From: Arthrobacter pascens
Lineage (GTDB): Bacteria > Actinomycetota > Actinomycetes > Actinomycetales > Micrococcaceae
NCBI RefSeq assembly: GCF_030816475.1
Contig: NZ_JAUSXF010000001.1
Location: 1,922,001 to 1,986,000 of the forward strand
Reading direction: 5' to 3'
DNA: 64,000 nt
The position numbers and the translations under genes are program-made. The notes below the pieces were generated by a model. It saw only the letters and a list, made by a program, of their open reading frames with translations. It was not told the DNA's origin and did not search any database. Of this stretch, positions 44,224-53,305 are shown one piece after another. Numbering within the stretch: position 1 is the first letter of the stretch; each line of letters begins with the position of its first letter.

Positions 44224-46617
44224 TCAGGCCCCAACATAGGCAGCGAGGTGCTGGCCGGTGAGCGTGGCGCGGGTGGCCACGAGGTCAGCAGGCGTTCCCT
44301 CAAAGACGATCCGGCCGCCGTCGTGCCCTGCACCGGGGCCGAGGTCGATGATCCAGTCTGCGTGCGCCATCACCGCCTGGTGATGTTCGATGACGATCAC
44401 GGACTTGCCGGAATCGACCAGCCTGTCCAGCAGGCCCAGCAGGTTCTCGACGTCGGCGAGGTGTAGTCCGGTGGTCGGTTCGTCAAGGACGTAGACGTCC
44501 CCCTTCTCTGCCATCTGGGTGGCCAGTTTGACGCGCTGCCGTTCGCCGCCGGACAGAGTGGTGAGCGGCTGCCCAAGCGTGAGATACCCAAGCCCGACGT
44601 CGACGAGCCGGTCGAGGATCTTATGGGCGGCCGGTGTCCGTGCCTCCCCCTTGCTGAAGAATTCCTCGGCTTCAGTCATCGACATCGCCAGCACTTCGGC
44701 TATGTTCCGCCCGCCCAGGGTGTATTCCAGTACCGCGGCTTGGAACCGCTTCCCTTCGCAGTCCTCGCAGGTGGATTCGACCGTGGCCATGACGCCCAGT
44801 TCGGTGAAGATGACACCGGCTCCGTTGCAGGTTGGACATGCCCCCTCCGAGTTGGAGCTGAATAGCGCCGGTTTCACCCCATTGGCCTTCCCGAACGCCT
44901 TACGAATCGGCTCGAGCAGGCCCGTGTACGTGGCAGGGTTGCTGCGCCGCGATCCCTTGATGGCACCCTGGTCGATCACCACAACGCCCTCGCGTTCGGC
45001 CACGGAGCCATGGATCAGGGAGCTCTTCCCTGAGCCAGCGACCCCAGTGACGACGCAGAGCACGCCAAGCGGAACATCGACGTCGACGTTCTGCAAGTTG
45101 TGCATCGAGGCGTCGCGGACCTCCAGCTTCCTGGTTGACGGGCGCACCGACTCCTTCAGGGCCGCCCGGTCATCGAGATGGTGGCCGGTGATGGTATCGC
45201 TCCGCCGCAACCCCTCCAGGCTTCCCTCGTAGCAGACGCTGCCGCCCTTGGTGCCGGCGCCGGGGCCGAGGTCGACGACGTGGTCGGCGATGGCGATGGT
45301 CTCCGGCTTGTGTTCCACCACGAGCACGGTGTTGCCCTTGTCGCGCAGCTGCAGCAGCAGCTGGTTCATCCGTTCGATGTCGTGAGGATGCAGACCGATC
45401 GTGGGTTCGTCGAACACGTAGGTAACGTCGGTGAGGGAGGATCCGAGGTGACGGATCATCTTGGTACGCTGGGCTTCTCCCCCGGACAGTGTGCCCCCCG
45501 GCCGGTCCAGCGAGAGGTAGCCAAGCCCGATCTCCGCGAAGGAATCCAGCAGGTGCCGCAGCCCTTTCAGGAGCGGCGCGACAGCCGGCTCTTCGAGCTC
45601 GCGGATCCACTCGGCCAGGTCGCTGATCTGCATCTCGCAGAGATCGGCGATGTTCTTGCCTTGGATCCTTGACGACCTGGCCTCGGGGCTTAGCCGCGTG
45701 CCCTCGCACTCGGGGCAGGCCTGGAAAGTGATGGCGCTCTCCACGAAGCGCCGCACGTGTGGCTGCATCGCCTCGACGTCCTTGGACAGCATGGACTTCT
45801 GGATCTTGGGGATGATGCCCTCGAACGTGAGGTTGATGCCCTCAACCTTGATCTTGGTGGGTTCGGCGTACAGCATCGTTTCGAGCTGCTTCTTCGTGAA
45901 CGTCGCAATCGGCTTGTCCATCGGGAGGCCCATTCCCTCGAACAACCGCCCGTACCAGCCGTCCATGCTGTAGCCGGGGACGGTCAGCGCACCCTCGGCG
46001 AGCGACTTGCTGTCGTCGTAAAGCGCTGTGAGGTCGAAGTCGGAAACCGAGCCCATACCCTCGCAGCGCGCACACATGCCGCCCAGGTAGACCGCGTTCT
46101 GGACAACGGCCTTCTCGACCCGGCCGCCGGCCTTCTCGGTGCTCATGACACCGCTGGCCTTCCGTGTCGGCACATTGAAGGAGAACGCCGTGGGCGGGCC
46201 AACATACGGCCTGCCCAGTCGGCTGAAGAGAATCCGGAGCATGGCGTTGGCGTCGGTGGCCGTGCCCACAGTGGAGCGGGGGTTGGCACCCATCCGTTCC
46301 TGGTCAACGATGATCGCTGTCGTCAATCCCTCGAGAAAGTCGACGTCGGGCCGTGCCAGCGAAGGCATGAAGCCCTGCACGAACGCACTGTAGGTCTCAT
46401 TGATCATCCGCTGGGACTCCGCGGCGATGGTGGCGAAGACGAGTGAGCTCTTGCCAGAGCCGGAAACGCCGGTGAACACCGTCAGGCGGCGTTTGGGTAT
46501 CTCTATGCTGATGTCCTTGAGATTGTTCTCACGCGCACCCTGCACGCGGATGACCGCATGGCTGTCGGCAACGTGCAGCGGAGTGGACAAAGTGTTGGTG
46601 CCAGTGTCGATGCTCAT
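44224..46617 (-). CDS. UvrA-like ABC ATPase (short paralogue)
   Basis: 797-residue UvrA-family protein, shorter than housekeeping UvrA (about 950). Both ATPase halves are present: Walker A TGVSGSGKSS and TGVAGSGKSS, ABC signatures LSGGEAQR and LSGGERQR, and Walker B VFDEPTIGLH and VLDEPTTGLH. Zinc-type cysteine pairs occur (CARCEG/CPECEG, CPTCNG/CEDCEG). The reduced length suggests loss of the UvrB-binding insert. Such proteins resemble UvrA2/DrrC-type, linked to drug tolerance; role here inferred. ATG at 46617 has GGAG five bases upstream. Confidence 0.88.
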   Translation of the reverse strand: MSIDTGTNTLSTPLHVADSHAVIRVQGARENNLKDISIEIPKRRLTVFTGVSGSGKSSLVFATIAAESQRMINETYSAFVQGFMPSLARPDVDFLEGLTTAIIVDQERMGANPRSTVGTATDANAMLRILFSRLGRPYVGPPTAFSFNVPTRKASGVMSTEKAGGRVEKAVVQNAVYLGGMCARCEGMGSVSDFDLTALYDDSKSLAEGALTVPGYSMDGWYGRLFEGMGLPMDKPIATFTKKQLETMLYAEPTKIKVEGINLTFEGIIPKIQKSMLSKDVEAMQPHVRRFVESAITFQACPECEGTRLSPEARSSRIQGKNIADLCEMQISDLAEWIRELEEPAVAPLLKGLRHLLDSFAEIGLGYLSLDRPGGTLSGGEAQRTKMIRHLGSSLTDVTYVFDEPTIGLHPHDIERMNQLLLQLRDKGNTVLVVEHKPETIAIADHVVDLGPGAGTKGGSVCYEGSLEGLRRSDTITGHHLDDRAALKESVRPSTRKLEVRDASMHNLQNVDVDVPLGVLCVVTGVAGSGKSSLIHGSVAEREGVVVIDQGAIKGSRRSNPATYTGLLEPIRKAFGKANGVKPALFSSNSEGACPTCNGAGVIFTELGVMATVESTCEDCEGKRFQAAVLEYTLGGRNIAEVLAMSMTEAEEFFSKGEARTPAAHKILDRLVDVGLGYLTLGQPLTTLSGGERQRVKLATQMAEKGDVYVLDEPTTGLHLADVENLLGLLDRLVDSGKSVIVIEHHQAVMAHADWIIDLGPGAGHDGGRIVFEGTPADLVATRATLTGQHLAAYVGA

Positions 46618-46859
46618 CATGTCTCCATCTGTTGGCGGCCCCGCTTGGCGGTCCCCGTCGGCTGCTTCCGGCTCAATCAAAACCGGATTGGAGCGTCACG
46701 TCTGATTCTCCTTGTCATTGTAGGTGCGGCCCGGTGACCGGCGCTTCTCCATTCCTGACCGTCCCAGCGCCGTCGACAAGAACAGAGTATTTCCTGCTCA
46801 AACGCCTGCCGACCCGTCCGGCCATTGTCTTATGAGCCTGGCTCGCCAAGAATGAACGA

Positions 46860-48089
46860 ATGACGGTCTACGTGCGCTCACTGGAAACGGCTATTCCGCC
46901 AACACTGCTGATCCAGACGGAAGCCAGAGACGTCTTCGCGGCCCAGCCAGGGCTGACGAGGCTTGGCTCAAGGCTGGTGAACACCTGCTTTGACTCCGCC
47001 GCGATCGACACGCGTTATACCGCCGTCGAGGAATTGACGATGGATTTCCGGGCGGAGAACCCCCAGTTCTTCGACCCGGCCACCGGGCTCCTGCTGAATC
47101 CGAGCACCAAGGTCCGCAACGACATATTCGGCCGCGAGGCCACCAAGCTTTTTGTCACCGCCGCGCAGGCGGCCGTGGATGCCTGCCCCGACCTCGATCT
47201 ACGTGACATAACCCACCTGATTACCGTTTCCTGCACGGGTTTCTTCAACCCTGGCCCTGATTACAAGATCGTCCGTGCCCTGGGGCTGGACCCGGCAGTC
47301 CAGCGGTACCACCTTGGGTTTATGGGGTGCTATGCCGCGTTTCCCGCGCTCCGCGCCGCCAAGTCCTTCTGCGAGGCGGATCCGGAGGCCGTCGTCCTGG
47401 TGGTCTGTGCCGAGCTCTGCTCGTTGCACGTCCGCACATCAAACGATCCGGACGCCATCATGGGATCGGCCCTGTTTGCGGACGGCGCCGCGGCGGCCAT
47501 TGTCACCGCTCGGGAGGTGCCGGAACCGCTGCTGCAGCTTGACCACTTTGAGACTGTGCTGACGCCCGTCGGCGAGGAATCGATGGCGTGGAACATCGGC
47601 GACCACGGGTTCGAAATGGTGCTCGGAAACTATGTCCCCCACATCATCGACGATCACATCGTGGGGGCGCTGGAGCCGCTCCTGGGGCGCGATCCTTCAC
47701 TGTATGGCCTTCCCTACAAGGACATCCGGCACTGGGCCATCCACCCCGGTGGCCGAAGCATCCTGGACAAGGTCCAGTCGCGGCTCGAGCTCACGGACCG
47801 GCAGCTGGTGCCTGCCCGTGAGACACTTCGGAATTACGGAAACATGAGCAGCGCCACCGTGTTGTTTGTTCTCAGGCACATCCTGGAGCAGCCCGCCGAG
47901 GACGGGGACGAGCGGATCTGTTCGATGGCCTTCGGACCCGGACTCACAGTCGAAACCGGCCTATTCACGAAGCTCCGTCAGGTTTCCGCTGTCACGCCTC
48001 ACATGTCCGCCCCGGCCCAGGAACCGGTCCACGAACCGGTCCAGGGACTGGCTGAAGGGCGGCCGACGGCGGAATCGTCGCTGGCCTGA
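46860..48089 (+). CDS. Type III polyketide synthase (chalcone/alkylresorcinol synthase-like)
   Basis: Homodimeric ketosynthase of 409 residues that condenses malonyl-CoA units on an acyl starter. The catalytic triad is intact: Cys157 in GFMGCYAA, His295 in HPGGRS and Asn328 in YGNMSS. The last about 30 residues are a Pro/Glu-rich tail. It is the first gene of a three-gene run with a methyltransferase and a flavin monooxygenase, the arrangement known for bacterial phenolic lipid (alkylresorcinol/alkylquinone) synthesis. The starter unit cannot be read from the sequence. Confidence 0.93.
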   Translation: MTVYVRSLETAIPPTLLIQTEARDVFAAQPGLTRLGSRLVNTCFDSAAIDTRYTAVEELTMDFRAENPQFFDPATGLLLNPSTKVRNDIFGREATKLFVTAAQAAVDACPDLDLRDITHLITVSCTGFFNPGPDYKIVRALGLDPAVQRYHLGFMGCYAAFPALRAAKSFCEADPEAVVLVVCAELCSLHVRTSNDPDAIMGSALFADGAAAAIVTAREVPEPLLQLDHFETVLTPVGEESMAWNIGDHGFEMVLGNYVPHIIDDHIVGALEPLLGRDPSLYGLPYKDIRHWAIHPGGRSILDKVQSRLELTDRQLVPARETLRNYGNMSSATVLFVLRHILEQPAEDGDERICSMAFGPGLTVETGLFTKLRQVSAVTPHMSAPAQEPVHEPVQGLAEGRPTAESSLA

Positions 48090-48096
48090 GCTGCTT

Positions 48097-48798
48097 GTGA
48101 TCCTATTGCGGCGGCGCGCCGCCGACGCCGTTGAAATGATGGACCTGCCGGATTGCGACCCCGCCCGGCTGGAAAGGACCTACAGGCAGTTTGCTGTCGT
48201 GAACCGTGCCCTGTCGGGATGGCGGAGGCTTTACGCCAAGGAGCTGCGTCCTCTGCTGTCCGCGGTATCCCCGACTACGGTCCTGGATATCGGATCCGGA
48301 GGCGGCGACCTGGCGGCGACGCTGGCTGGCTGGGCCACCCGAGACAACGTGAAGCTGCACGTCACCGGGATCGATCCGGACAGCCGGGCCCACCAATTCG
48401 CGGCCGCCAGGCACCACCTTCCTGGAGTCGAATTCCGCCAGGCGCACAGTTCCGACCTCTTGAAGGAGGGCCGCAGCTACGACGTCGTGATCTCCAATCA
48501 CGTCCTCCACCACCTGCAGCCGGCGGAATTGCAGCAGCTGCTCGCCGACTCCCAGGGACTGGCCCGCAGGAAAGCGCTGCACAACGACCTCCGCCGCAGC
48601 CCGGCAGCCTACGCCCTGTTCTTCGTCGCAGCCCTTCCGTTCAGGGGCTCCTTCATCCGGGCCGACGGCCTGACCTCCATCCGGCGCAGCTACACACCGG
48701 CTGAACTGTCCGGGCTCGCTCCGGCGGGCTGGCATGCAGAGCCGCGAGCCCCCTTCCACCAGTTGCTGGTCCTCCGGAAGGATCAACCGGATGGTTGA
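48097..48798 (+). CDS. Class I SAM-dependent methyltransferase of PKS operon
   Basis: 233-residue methyltransferase. Motif I is VLDIGSGGGDLA, with acidic residue at GIDPD after the second strand and SNHVLHHL as motif IV region. The GTG at 48097 is seven bases after the PKS stop; an ATG pair at 48136-48141 is a shorter option. Its end overlaps the monooxygenase start by eight bases. By context it should O- or C-methylate the polyketide phenol. Confidence 0.88.
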   Translation: MILLRRRAADAVEMMDLPDCDPARLERTYRQFAVVNRALSGWRRLYAKELRPLLSAVSPTTVLDIGSGGGDLAATLAGWATRDNVKLHVTGIDPDSRAHQFAAARHHLPGVEFRQAHSSDLLKEGRSYDVVISNHVLHHLQPAELQQLLADSQGLARRKALHNDLRRSPAAYALFFVAALPFRGSFIRADGLTSIRRSYTPAELSGLAPAGWHAEPRAPFHQLLVLRKDQPDG

Positions 48799-49924
48799 TG
48801 TGCTCATCGTCGGGGGCGGCCCGGTAGGTCTCTACCTTGCTGCCCTGCTCCTTCAGGACGGCGTTCGCGTCCGGGTCCTGGAGCAGCGGCTTGAGCGGGA
48901 CCGGCATTCGCGTGCCATCGGCATCCACCCGCCGGCGCTCACAGCGCTTGACCGGGTAGGCGTTGCCTCCATCCTGGTCAGCGAAGGGGTAGCGATCAGA
49001 CGGGGCAGGGCCATGAGCGGCAGCAGGACGGTCGGTTCGCTGTCGTTCGCGACGGTTTCCGAGCGGTTTCCTTTTGTCCTGGCGCTTCCGCAGTTCCGGA
49101 CCGAGGAGATTCTGGAGTTGCGGGTCCGTGAGCTTGACCCGGAGGCCCTCGTGCGGGGCGCGCAGGTCACGGGTGTAACACACGACGGCGGACTGGTCAC
49201 CCTGGATGTCGACGCCGGGACAGCCCGGTGGCAGGACACGGCCGCACTGGCGGTGGCGGCGGACGGCTCACGCTCCCTGATGCGGACCCTGCTCGATGTC
49301 CCCGTTAGAAGCAAAACCTACCCCGACCACTACGTGATGGGTGATTTTGCAGCTGCCGGCGGTTTCGGCGATGACGCGGTGCTGTTCCTTGAGGCAGGCG
49401 GGATCGTCGAGTCCTTTCCGCTGCCCGGTGCCGTGCGCCGGTGGGTGGTCCGGGTCAGTGAACCGGTGACGGCCCCCAGCGCGACGGGTCTCGCCGGCCT
49501 GGTGCAGCAGCGCACAGGGATCCTGCCGGAGGCCGAGACGAACTCGATGCTCAGCAGTTTCAGTGTGCGGTCAAGCATCGCGCTCAGGCTCGTGGCTGGC
49601 CGGACTGCGCTGATCGGAGACGCAGCCCACGAAATCAGCCCGATCGGCGGCCAGGGCATGAACCTGGGCTGGCTGGACGCCCAGGAACTGGCTCCGATCA
49701 TTTGCGCGGCCCTGGACGGGAAACACGTTGGACGCCGCCTCCGGGATTTCGAGTTCCGGCGCCGGCTTGCCGCGGACGTGGCGAGGCGGCAGTCCGAGGT
49801 GAACATGATGCTCGGCCGGCCGCTGCCCCGGCCAGTCCTGGCGATGCGGAATGGCGCAATCGCAGCAGTGGCGGCAGTCCCGCCGCTCAACCGGCTGGTT
49901 GCCCGCCGGTTCACCATGCAATGA
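48791..49924 (+). CDS. FAD-dependent monooxygenase of PKS operon
   Basis: 377-residue PHBH-fold flavoprotein. The N-terminal GxGxxG is IVGGGPVGLYLAALL, and the FAD-binding GD motif is LIGDAAHEISPIGGQGMN near residue 285. The ATG lies inside the end of the methyltransferase gene, which supports one transcript. Expected job: hydroxylation of the aromatic ring of the type III PKS product, leading toward a quinone-type lipid. Substrate inferred from context. Confidence 0.9.
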   Translation: MVDVLIVGGGPVGLYLAALLLQDGVRVRVLEQRLERDRHSRAIGIHPPALTALDRVGVASILVSEGVAIRRGRAMSGSRTVGSLSFATVSERFPFVLALPQFRTEEILELRVRELDPEALVRGAQVTGVTHDGGLVTLDVDAGTARWQDTAALAVAADGSRSLMRTLLDVPVRSKTYPDHYVMGDFAAAGGFGDDAVLFLEAGGIVESFPLPGAVRRWVVRVSEPVTAPSATGLAGLVQQRTGILPEAETNSMLSSFSVRSSIALRLVAGRTALIGDAAHEISPIGGQGMNLGWLDAQELAPIICAALDGKHVGRRLRDFEFRRRLAADVARRQSEVNMMLGRPLPRPVLAMRNGAIAAVAAVPPLNRLVARRFTMQ

Positions 49925-49950
49925 CGTGCACTGTACTCCGGCTGCGCCTG

Positions 49951-50382
49951 TCAGGCGCCGGCAAAGTAGCAGTCATAGCTGTCCTGGCTGACGATCCGGC
50001 CGTCCCGGACTTCAAACACGGAGGAGGTCCGGGCACGGATCATCTCACCAGCATCCCAGTACCTCAGGTCCATCAGCGCTGTAGCGGACCAGTCCGCTTC
50101 GACCACGACACGGCCGGCCTCACAGGTGGTGCGCCGGATATCGAATTTCTGGCCGCTGACAACCTGTGCGCTCTGGTCCGCACCCGCGAGTACCTGTTCG
50201 AGCGTGCGCGTGGAGCCTTCAGGGGCCAGCAGGTGCGGGGCCTCGACGAGAACAAATTCCTCGGAAAGGAAAGGCCGGATGTCCTCCCCGCCCCCTCCTC
50301 CTTCAATGATCCGGATGAAGGCCAGAACCCTGTCCAGTGGCGTGGTCTCCGATGATTTCGGTGCAGCATTCAGTTCAGCCAT
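49951..50382 (-). CDS. SnoaL/NTF2-like protein
   Basis: 143-residue alpha+beta barrel (NTF2-like) protein: LDRVLAFIRIIEGGGGGEDIRPFLSEEF, then MDLRYWDAGEMIRARTSSVFEVRDGRIVSQDSYDCY at the C-terminus. These small proteins may be enzymes or ligand binders; no function can be assigned. It is convergent with the monooxygenase gene, ending 27 bases after it, and divergent from the deformylase gene. Confidence 0.83.
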   Translation of the reverse strand: MAELNAAPKSSETTPLDRVLAFIRIIEGGGGGEDIRPFLSEEFVLVEAPHLLAPEGSTRTLEQVLAGADQSAQVVSGQKFDIRRTTCEAGRVVVEADWSATALMDLRYWDAGEMIRARTSSVFEVRDGRIVSQDSYDCYFAGA

Positions 50383-50442
50383 GGCACCGAGACTAGCGGA
50401 AGCCTGCGATCACTGCCGGTCTTCCGAGGCTAGGCTTTCCCC

Positions 50443-51108
50443 ATGACCCCAGCATCCCCGCCAACGCCCTTCAGCGCGGCGCAGATCCAGGAAGCCGTGC
50501 AGGAACTCCTCGCGGCGGAATCGCTGCCACCCATAGTCCAGGCCGGCCATCCTGTGCTCCGCCAGCGCGCCGCAGCCTTCGACGCCCAGATCACCGCCGT
50601 CGAACTGGAACAGCTCATCCAACTCATGAGGAGGGTCATGCATGAGGCTCCTGGCGTCGGGCTGGCCGCACCGCAGCTGGGCGTTCCGCTGCAGCTTGCT
50701 GTCCTGGAGGACCAGTTCGACGTCGATCCGGAGGCGGCTGCCCTCCGCCGCCGCACACCGCTGGACTTCCTCGCCATCCTGAATCCTCGTTACAGTCCCC
50801 TGGGAATGGACAATGCCGCATTCTTTGAAGGCTGCCTTTCCCTGAACGGGCTGCAGGCAGTGGTGGTCCGGCACGAGCAGGTGCTGCTGACGTTCGAAAC
50901 CCCGGCAGGCGCATCGGAGGAGCGTGAATTCAGCGGATGGCAGGCGCGGATCGTGCAGCACGAGACCGATCACCTGCATGGCATCCTTTACGTTGATCGG
51001 GCCGAGCTCAGGTCACTAAGCAGCAACGCCGAGTATGCGGCGCGTTGGGCCGAGCCGGGCATTGGCAAGGCGCGCGCGGCCTTGGACTTCCTGCCCGAAC
51101 TTCCCTAG
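50443..51108 (+). CDS. def: Peptide deformylase
   Basis: Metalloenzyme that removes the formyl group from nascent proteins. The three motifs are present: GVGLAAPQLG, EGCLSL and QHETDHLHG (metal ligands Cys and two His). It is 221 residues, longer at both ends than the housekeeping enzyme, which suggests the second-type deformylase common in actinobacteria. The gene is solitary and not linked to fmt. Confidence 0.93.
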   Translation: MTPASPPTPFSAAQIQEAVQELLAAESLPPIVQAGHPVLRQRAAAFDAQITAVELEQLIQLMRRVMHEAPGVGLAAPQLGVPLQLAVLEDQFDVDPEAAALRRRTPLDFLAILNPRYSPLGMDNAAFFEGCLSLNGLQAVVVRHEQVLLTFETPAGASEEREFSGWQARIVQHETDHLHGILYVDRAELRSLSSNAEYAARWAEPGIGKARAALDFLPELP

Positions 51109-51133
51109 GCCGCAGTACGGCAGGCCTGACGGA

Positions 51134-53203
51134 CTAACCCGCAGCCGCCTCTGCCGGGTTGGCGGACGTCGGCAGGAAGGTGGACCACCAACGCAGGATG
51201 TGCTCGAACCGCTGCCGCCGGTGACGCGGCGTCCCGGACCGCGACAGTTCATGGTCCTCACCCGGAAAGACCAGCAACGCAGTCTCCACCCCGCGCCGCT
51301 TCAAGGCGGTGAAGTAGCGCTGGCCCTGTTCAATCGGACACCGCAGGTCATCTTCGCTATGGATGACAAGCGTAGGGGTCTGCACGTTGTCCACATGTCC
51401 CATGGGGCTCTGGGCGGCCATCTCCGACGGCGAGCCACCCATGTATTCGGTGCCGAAGTACCACCCGATGTCGGCGGAACCTTCAAAACTGACAGGGTCC
51501 AGAAACCCCCGCTCCACGATGGCGGCCTTAAACCGATGGTCCTGCGATATGGCCCACGCCGTCAGGTATCCGCCATACGATCCACCCATGATGCCCAGCC
51601 GGTCCGCATCAAGAACCCGGAATCTCCCGAGTGCGCCGTCAAGGAACGCCAGCACGTCCTGCAGATCCACTGTTCCCATCCGGCCCTTGATCGACAAGCC
51701 GTGCTCCCGGCCGTATCCCGCAGAGCCCCTGGGATTGCACATCAGCACCGCATAGCCGGCCTCGGCGTATACCTGCGCTTCCTCAAAGAACGCCGTCGTG
51801 TACTGGGCGAAAGGCCCGCCGTGGATGGTCAGCAGCACCGGATGGGGGCCTTTCCCGGCCGGCATCAATATCCAGCCGTGGACGGGATACCCGTCCGCTG
51901 ACTGAAAGGTGACGTCCTGGGAAACCACCATGTTCGTTTCGGTCCGGAGTGCGGCCGAGAAGTCCGTGAGGAGCCGCAGCTGCCCGTCGTCGAGGACTGC
52001 AAGGTCTCCTGTCGTCGAGGGATCGCTCAGGGTCACCAGCATAGAACCACCGGCCCATGCGGCCCCGGTCACCACCCGCTCGCCGTGGACCAGGAGGGCA
52101 TGGTCCCCGGTGGCACTCAGCATGAGAAGCTCCACGGTGCCCTGGGCATTGTTGAGGACCAGCGCCCCGTCCGGGCCCCGAAGCTCAATCCGTTCGCCGG
52201 GGCAGGCGACGTCCATCATTTCCGGATCCGTCAACGCCACGGCTTCGCCCCCTTCTGACGGCATGCAGTAGAGGATGGAATTGCGGGCGACGAAGTCCGT
52301 ACCCGAATCTCCCAGCCCCCTCGCAATGAAGAACAGCCACTTGCCGTCTTTGGACTGCCGGACGTGCTGGATCTCGCGTAACGCATCATCCGAGGGCGTC
52401 ACCCGCAGCGCATCCCCTCCGCCGGCCGGAATCCTGTAAATGCCGGTCGACAGGTCCCCGTCGTTCTCGGGCGGGGCCGTCACGAAAAAGACGGCGGCTC
52501 CATCGGAACTAAAACCCGCACTTTTATGGTCGGCCGCGAGTGACGTCAGGCGTTGAGCAGGCGGAAACAGGTCCGAATAGTCGGCTGCACGGTCCGAAGC
52601 GTCCTGATCACGCGGCGCTCCGGTCCCCCGGCCGTCCTGGCTCGAATCCCTGGCCAGTACTGTCGGTTCCCCGCCAGGCGCGGGAACATCGACGACGAAG
52701 AGCTGCGCGGGTTTGTCCTTGGTGTAGCCCACGCCATTCAACCTGTATTGGAAGGTGGTAATCAGGCGCGCGTCCTCCGATTCGGGGCCGGAGCCAGCGC
52801 TCCTTCCGGAGCGGGCATGTGCCGGTTCCCGCGAAGTGAAGACGATCCGGCCGGAATCCGGAGACCACGCGAAGGATTCGACGCCAAGGAGCCGGTCGGT
52901 GAGCGGCTGCGGTTCGCCGCCTCCGGCCTCCACCACGTAGAGCTGCAGCTTCGCTGACGGGCCCGTTGACCGGAGGAAGGCCAGGACCATCCCGTCCGGT
53001 GAGAAGGCCGGAGATATGTCCCGGAAGCCCCTGGTGATGCGGCGGGGAGGTTTCTGCGTGTCCAGCGGGACGGTCCACAACTGGCCGACATAAGAGTCCG
53101 CCCCGAAGTCCGGCCTGGTTACCGAAATGACAGCCATGCTGCCATCCGGATGGACAGCCGGTGCAGAAACGGAATTCAACAGCGGGAGGTGTTCAGGCTT
53201 CAC
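51134..53203 (-). CDS. S9 family peptidase (acylaminoacyl-peptidase-like)
   Basis: 689-residue prolyl-oligopeptidase-family enzyme. The N-terminal beta-propeller has WD40-like TolB repeats (ISPAFSPDGMVLAF, FAWSPDSGRIVF). The C-terminal hydrolase carries HGGPFAQY, the nucleophile motif GGSYGG near residue 540, and catalytic Asp/His in HSEDDLRCP and GEDHELS. GTG at 53203 is preferred; the frame is open to 53287 but would run close to the divergent gene. Cytosolic oligopeptide degradation is inferred. Confidence 0.9.
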   Translation of the reverse strand: MKPEHLPLLNSVSAPAVHPDGSMAVISVTRPDFGADSYVGQLWTVPLDTQKPPRRITRGFRDISPAFSPDGMVLAFLRSTGPSAKLQLYVVEAGGGEPQPLTDRLLGVESFAWSPDSGRIVFTSREPAHARSGRSAGSGPESEDARLITTFQYRLNGVGYTKDKPAQLFVVDVPAPGGEPTVLARDSSQDGRGTGAPRDQDASDRAADYSDLFPPAQRLTSLAADHKSAGFSSDGAAVFFVTAPPENDGDLSTGIYRIPAGGGDALRVTPSDDALREIQHVRQSKDGKWLFFIARGLGDSGTDFVARNSILYCMPSEGGEAVALTDPEMMDVACPGERIELRGPDGALVLNNAQGTVELLMLSATGDHALLVHGERVVTGAAWAGGSMLVTLSDPSTTGDLAVLDDGQLRLLTDFSAALRTETNMVVSQDVTFQSADGYPVHGWILMPAGKGPHPVLLTIHGGPFAQYTTAFFEEAQVYAEAGYAVLMCNPRGSAGYGREHGLSIKGRMGTVDLQDVLAFLDGALGRFRVLDADRLGIMGGSYGGYLTAWAISQDHRFKAAIVERGFLDPVSFEGSADIGWYFGTEYMGGSPSEMAAQSPMGHVDNVQTPTLVIHSEDDLRCPIEQGQRYFTALKRRGVETALLVFPGEDHELSRSGTPRHRRQRFEHILRWWSTFLPTSANPAEAAAG

Positions 53204-53305
53204 CTGCCCGAGCCTAACGTGCGGCCCTTCCCTCCGGGAACAACCCTGCGGCACGGACCCACCAGCTTCGGCATGCTCCTTCACCACCGCCCTAGGATGG
53301 AGCGT

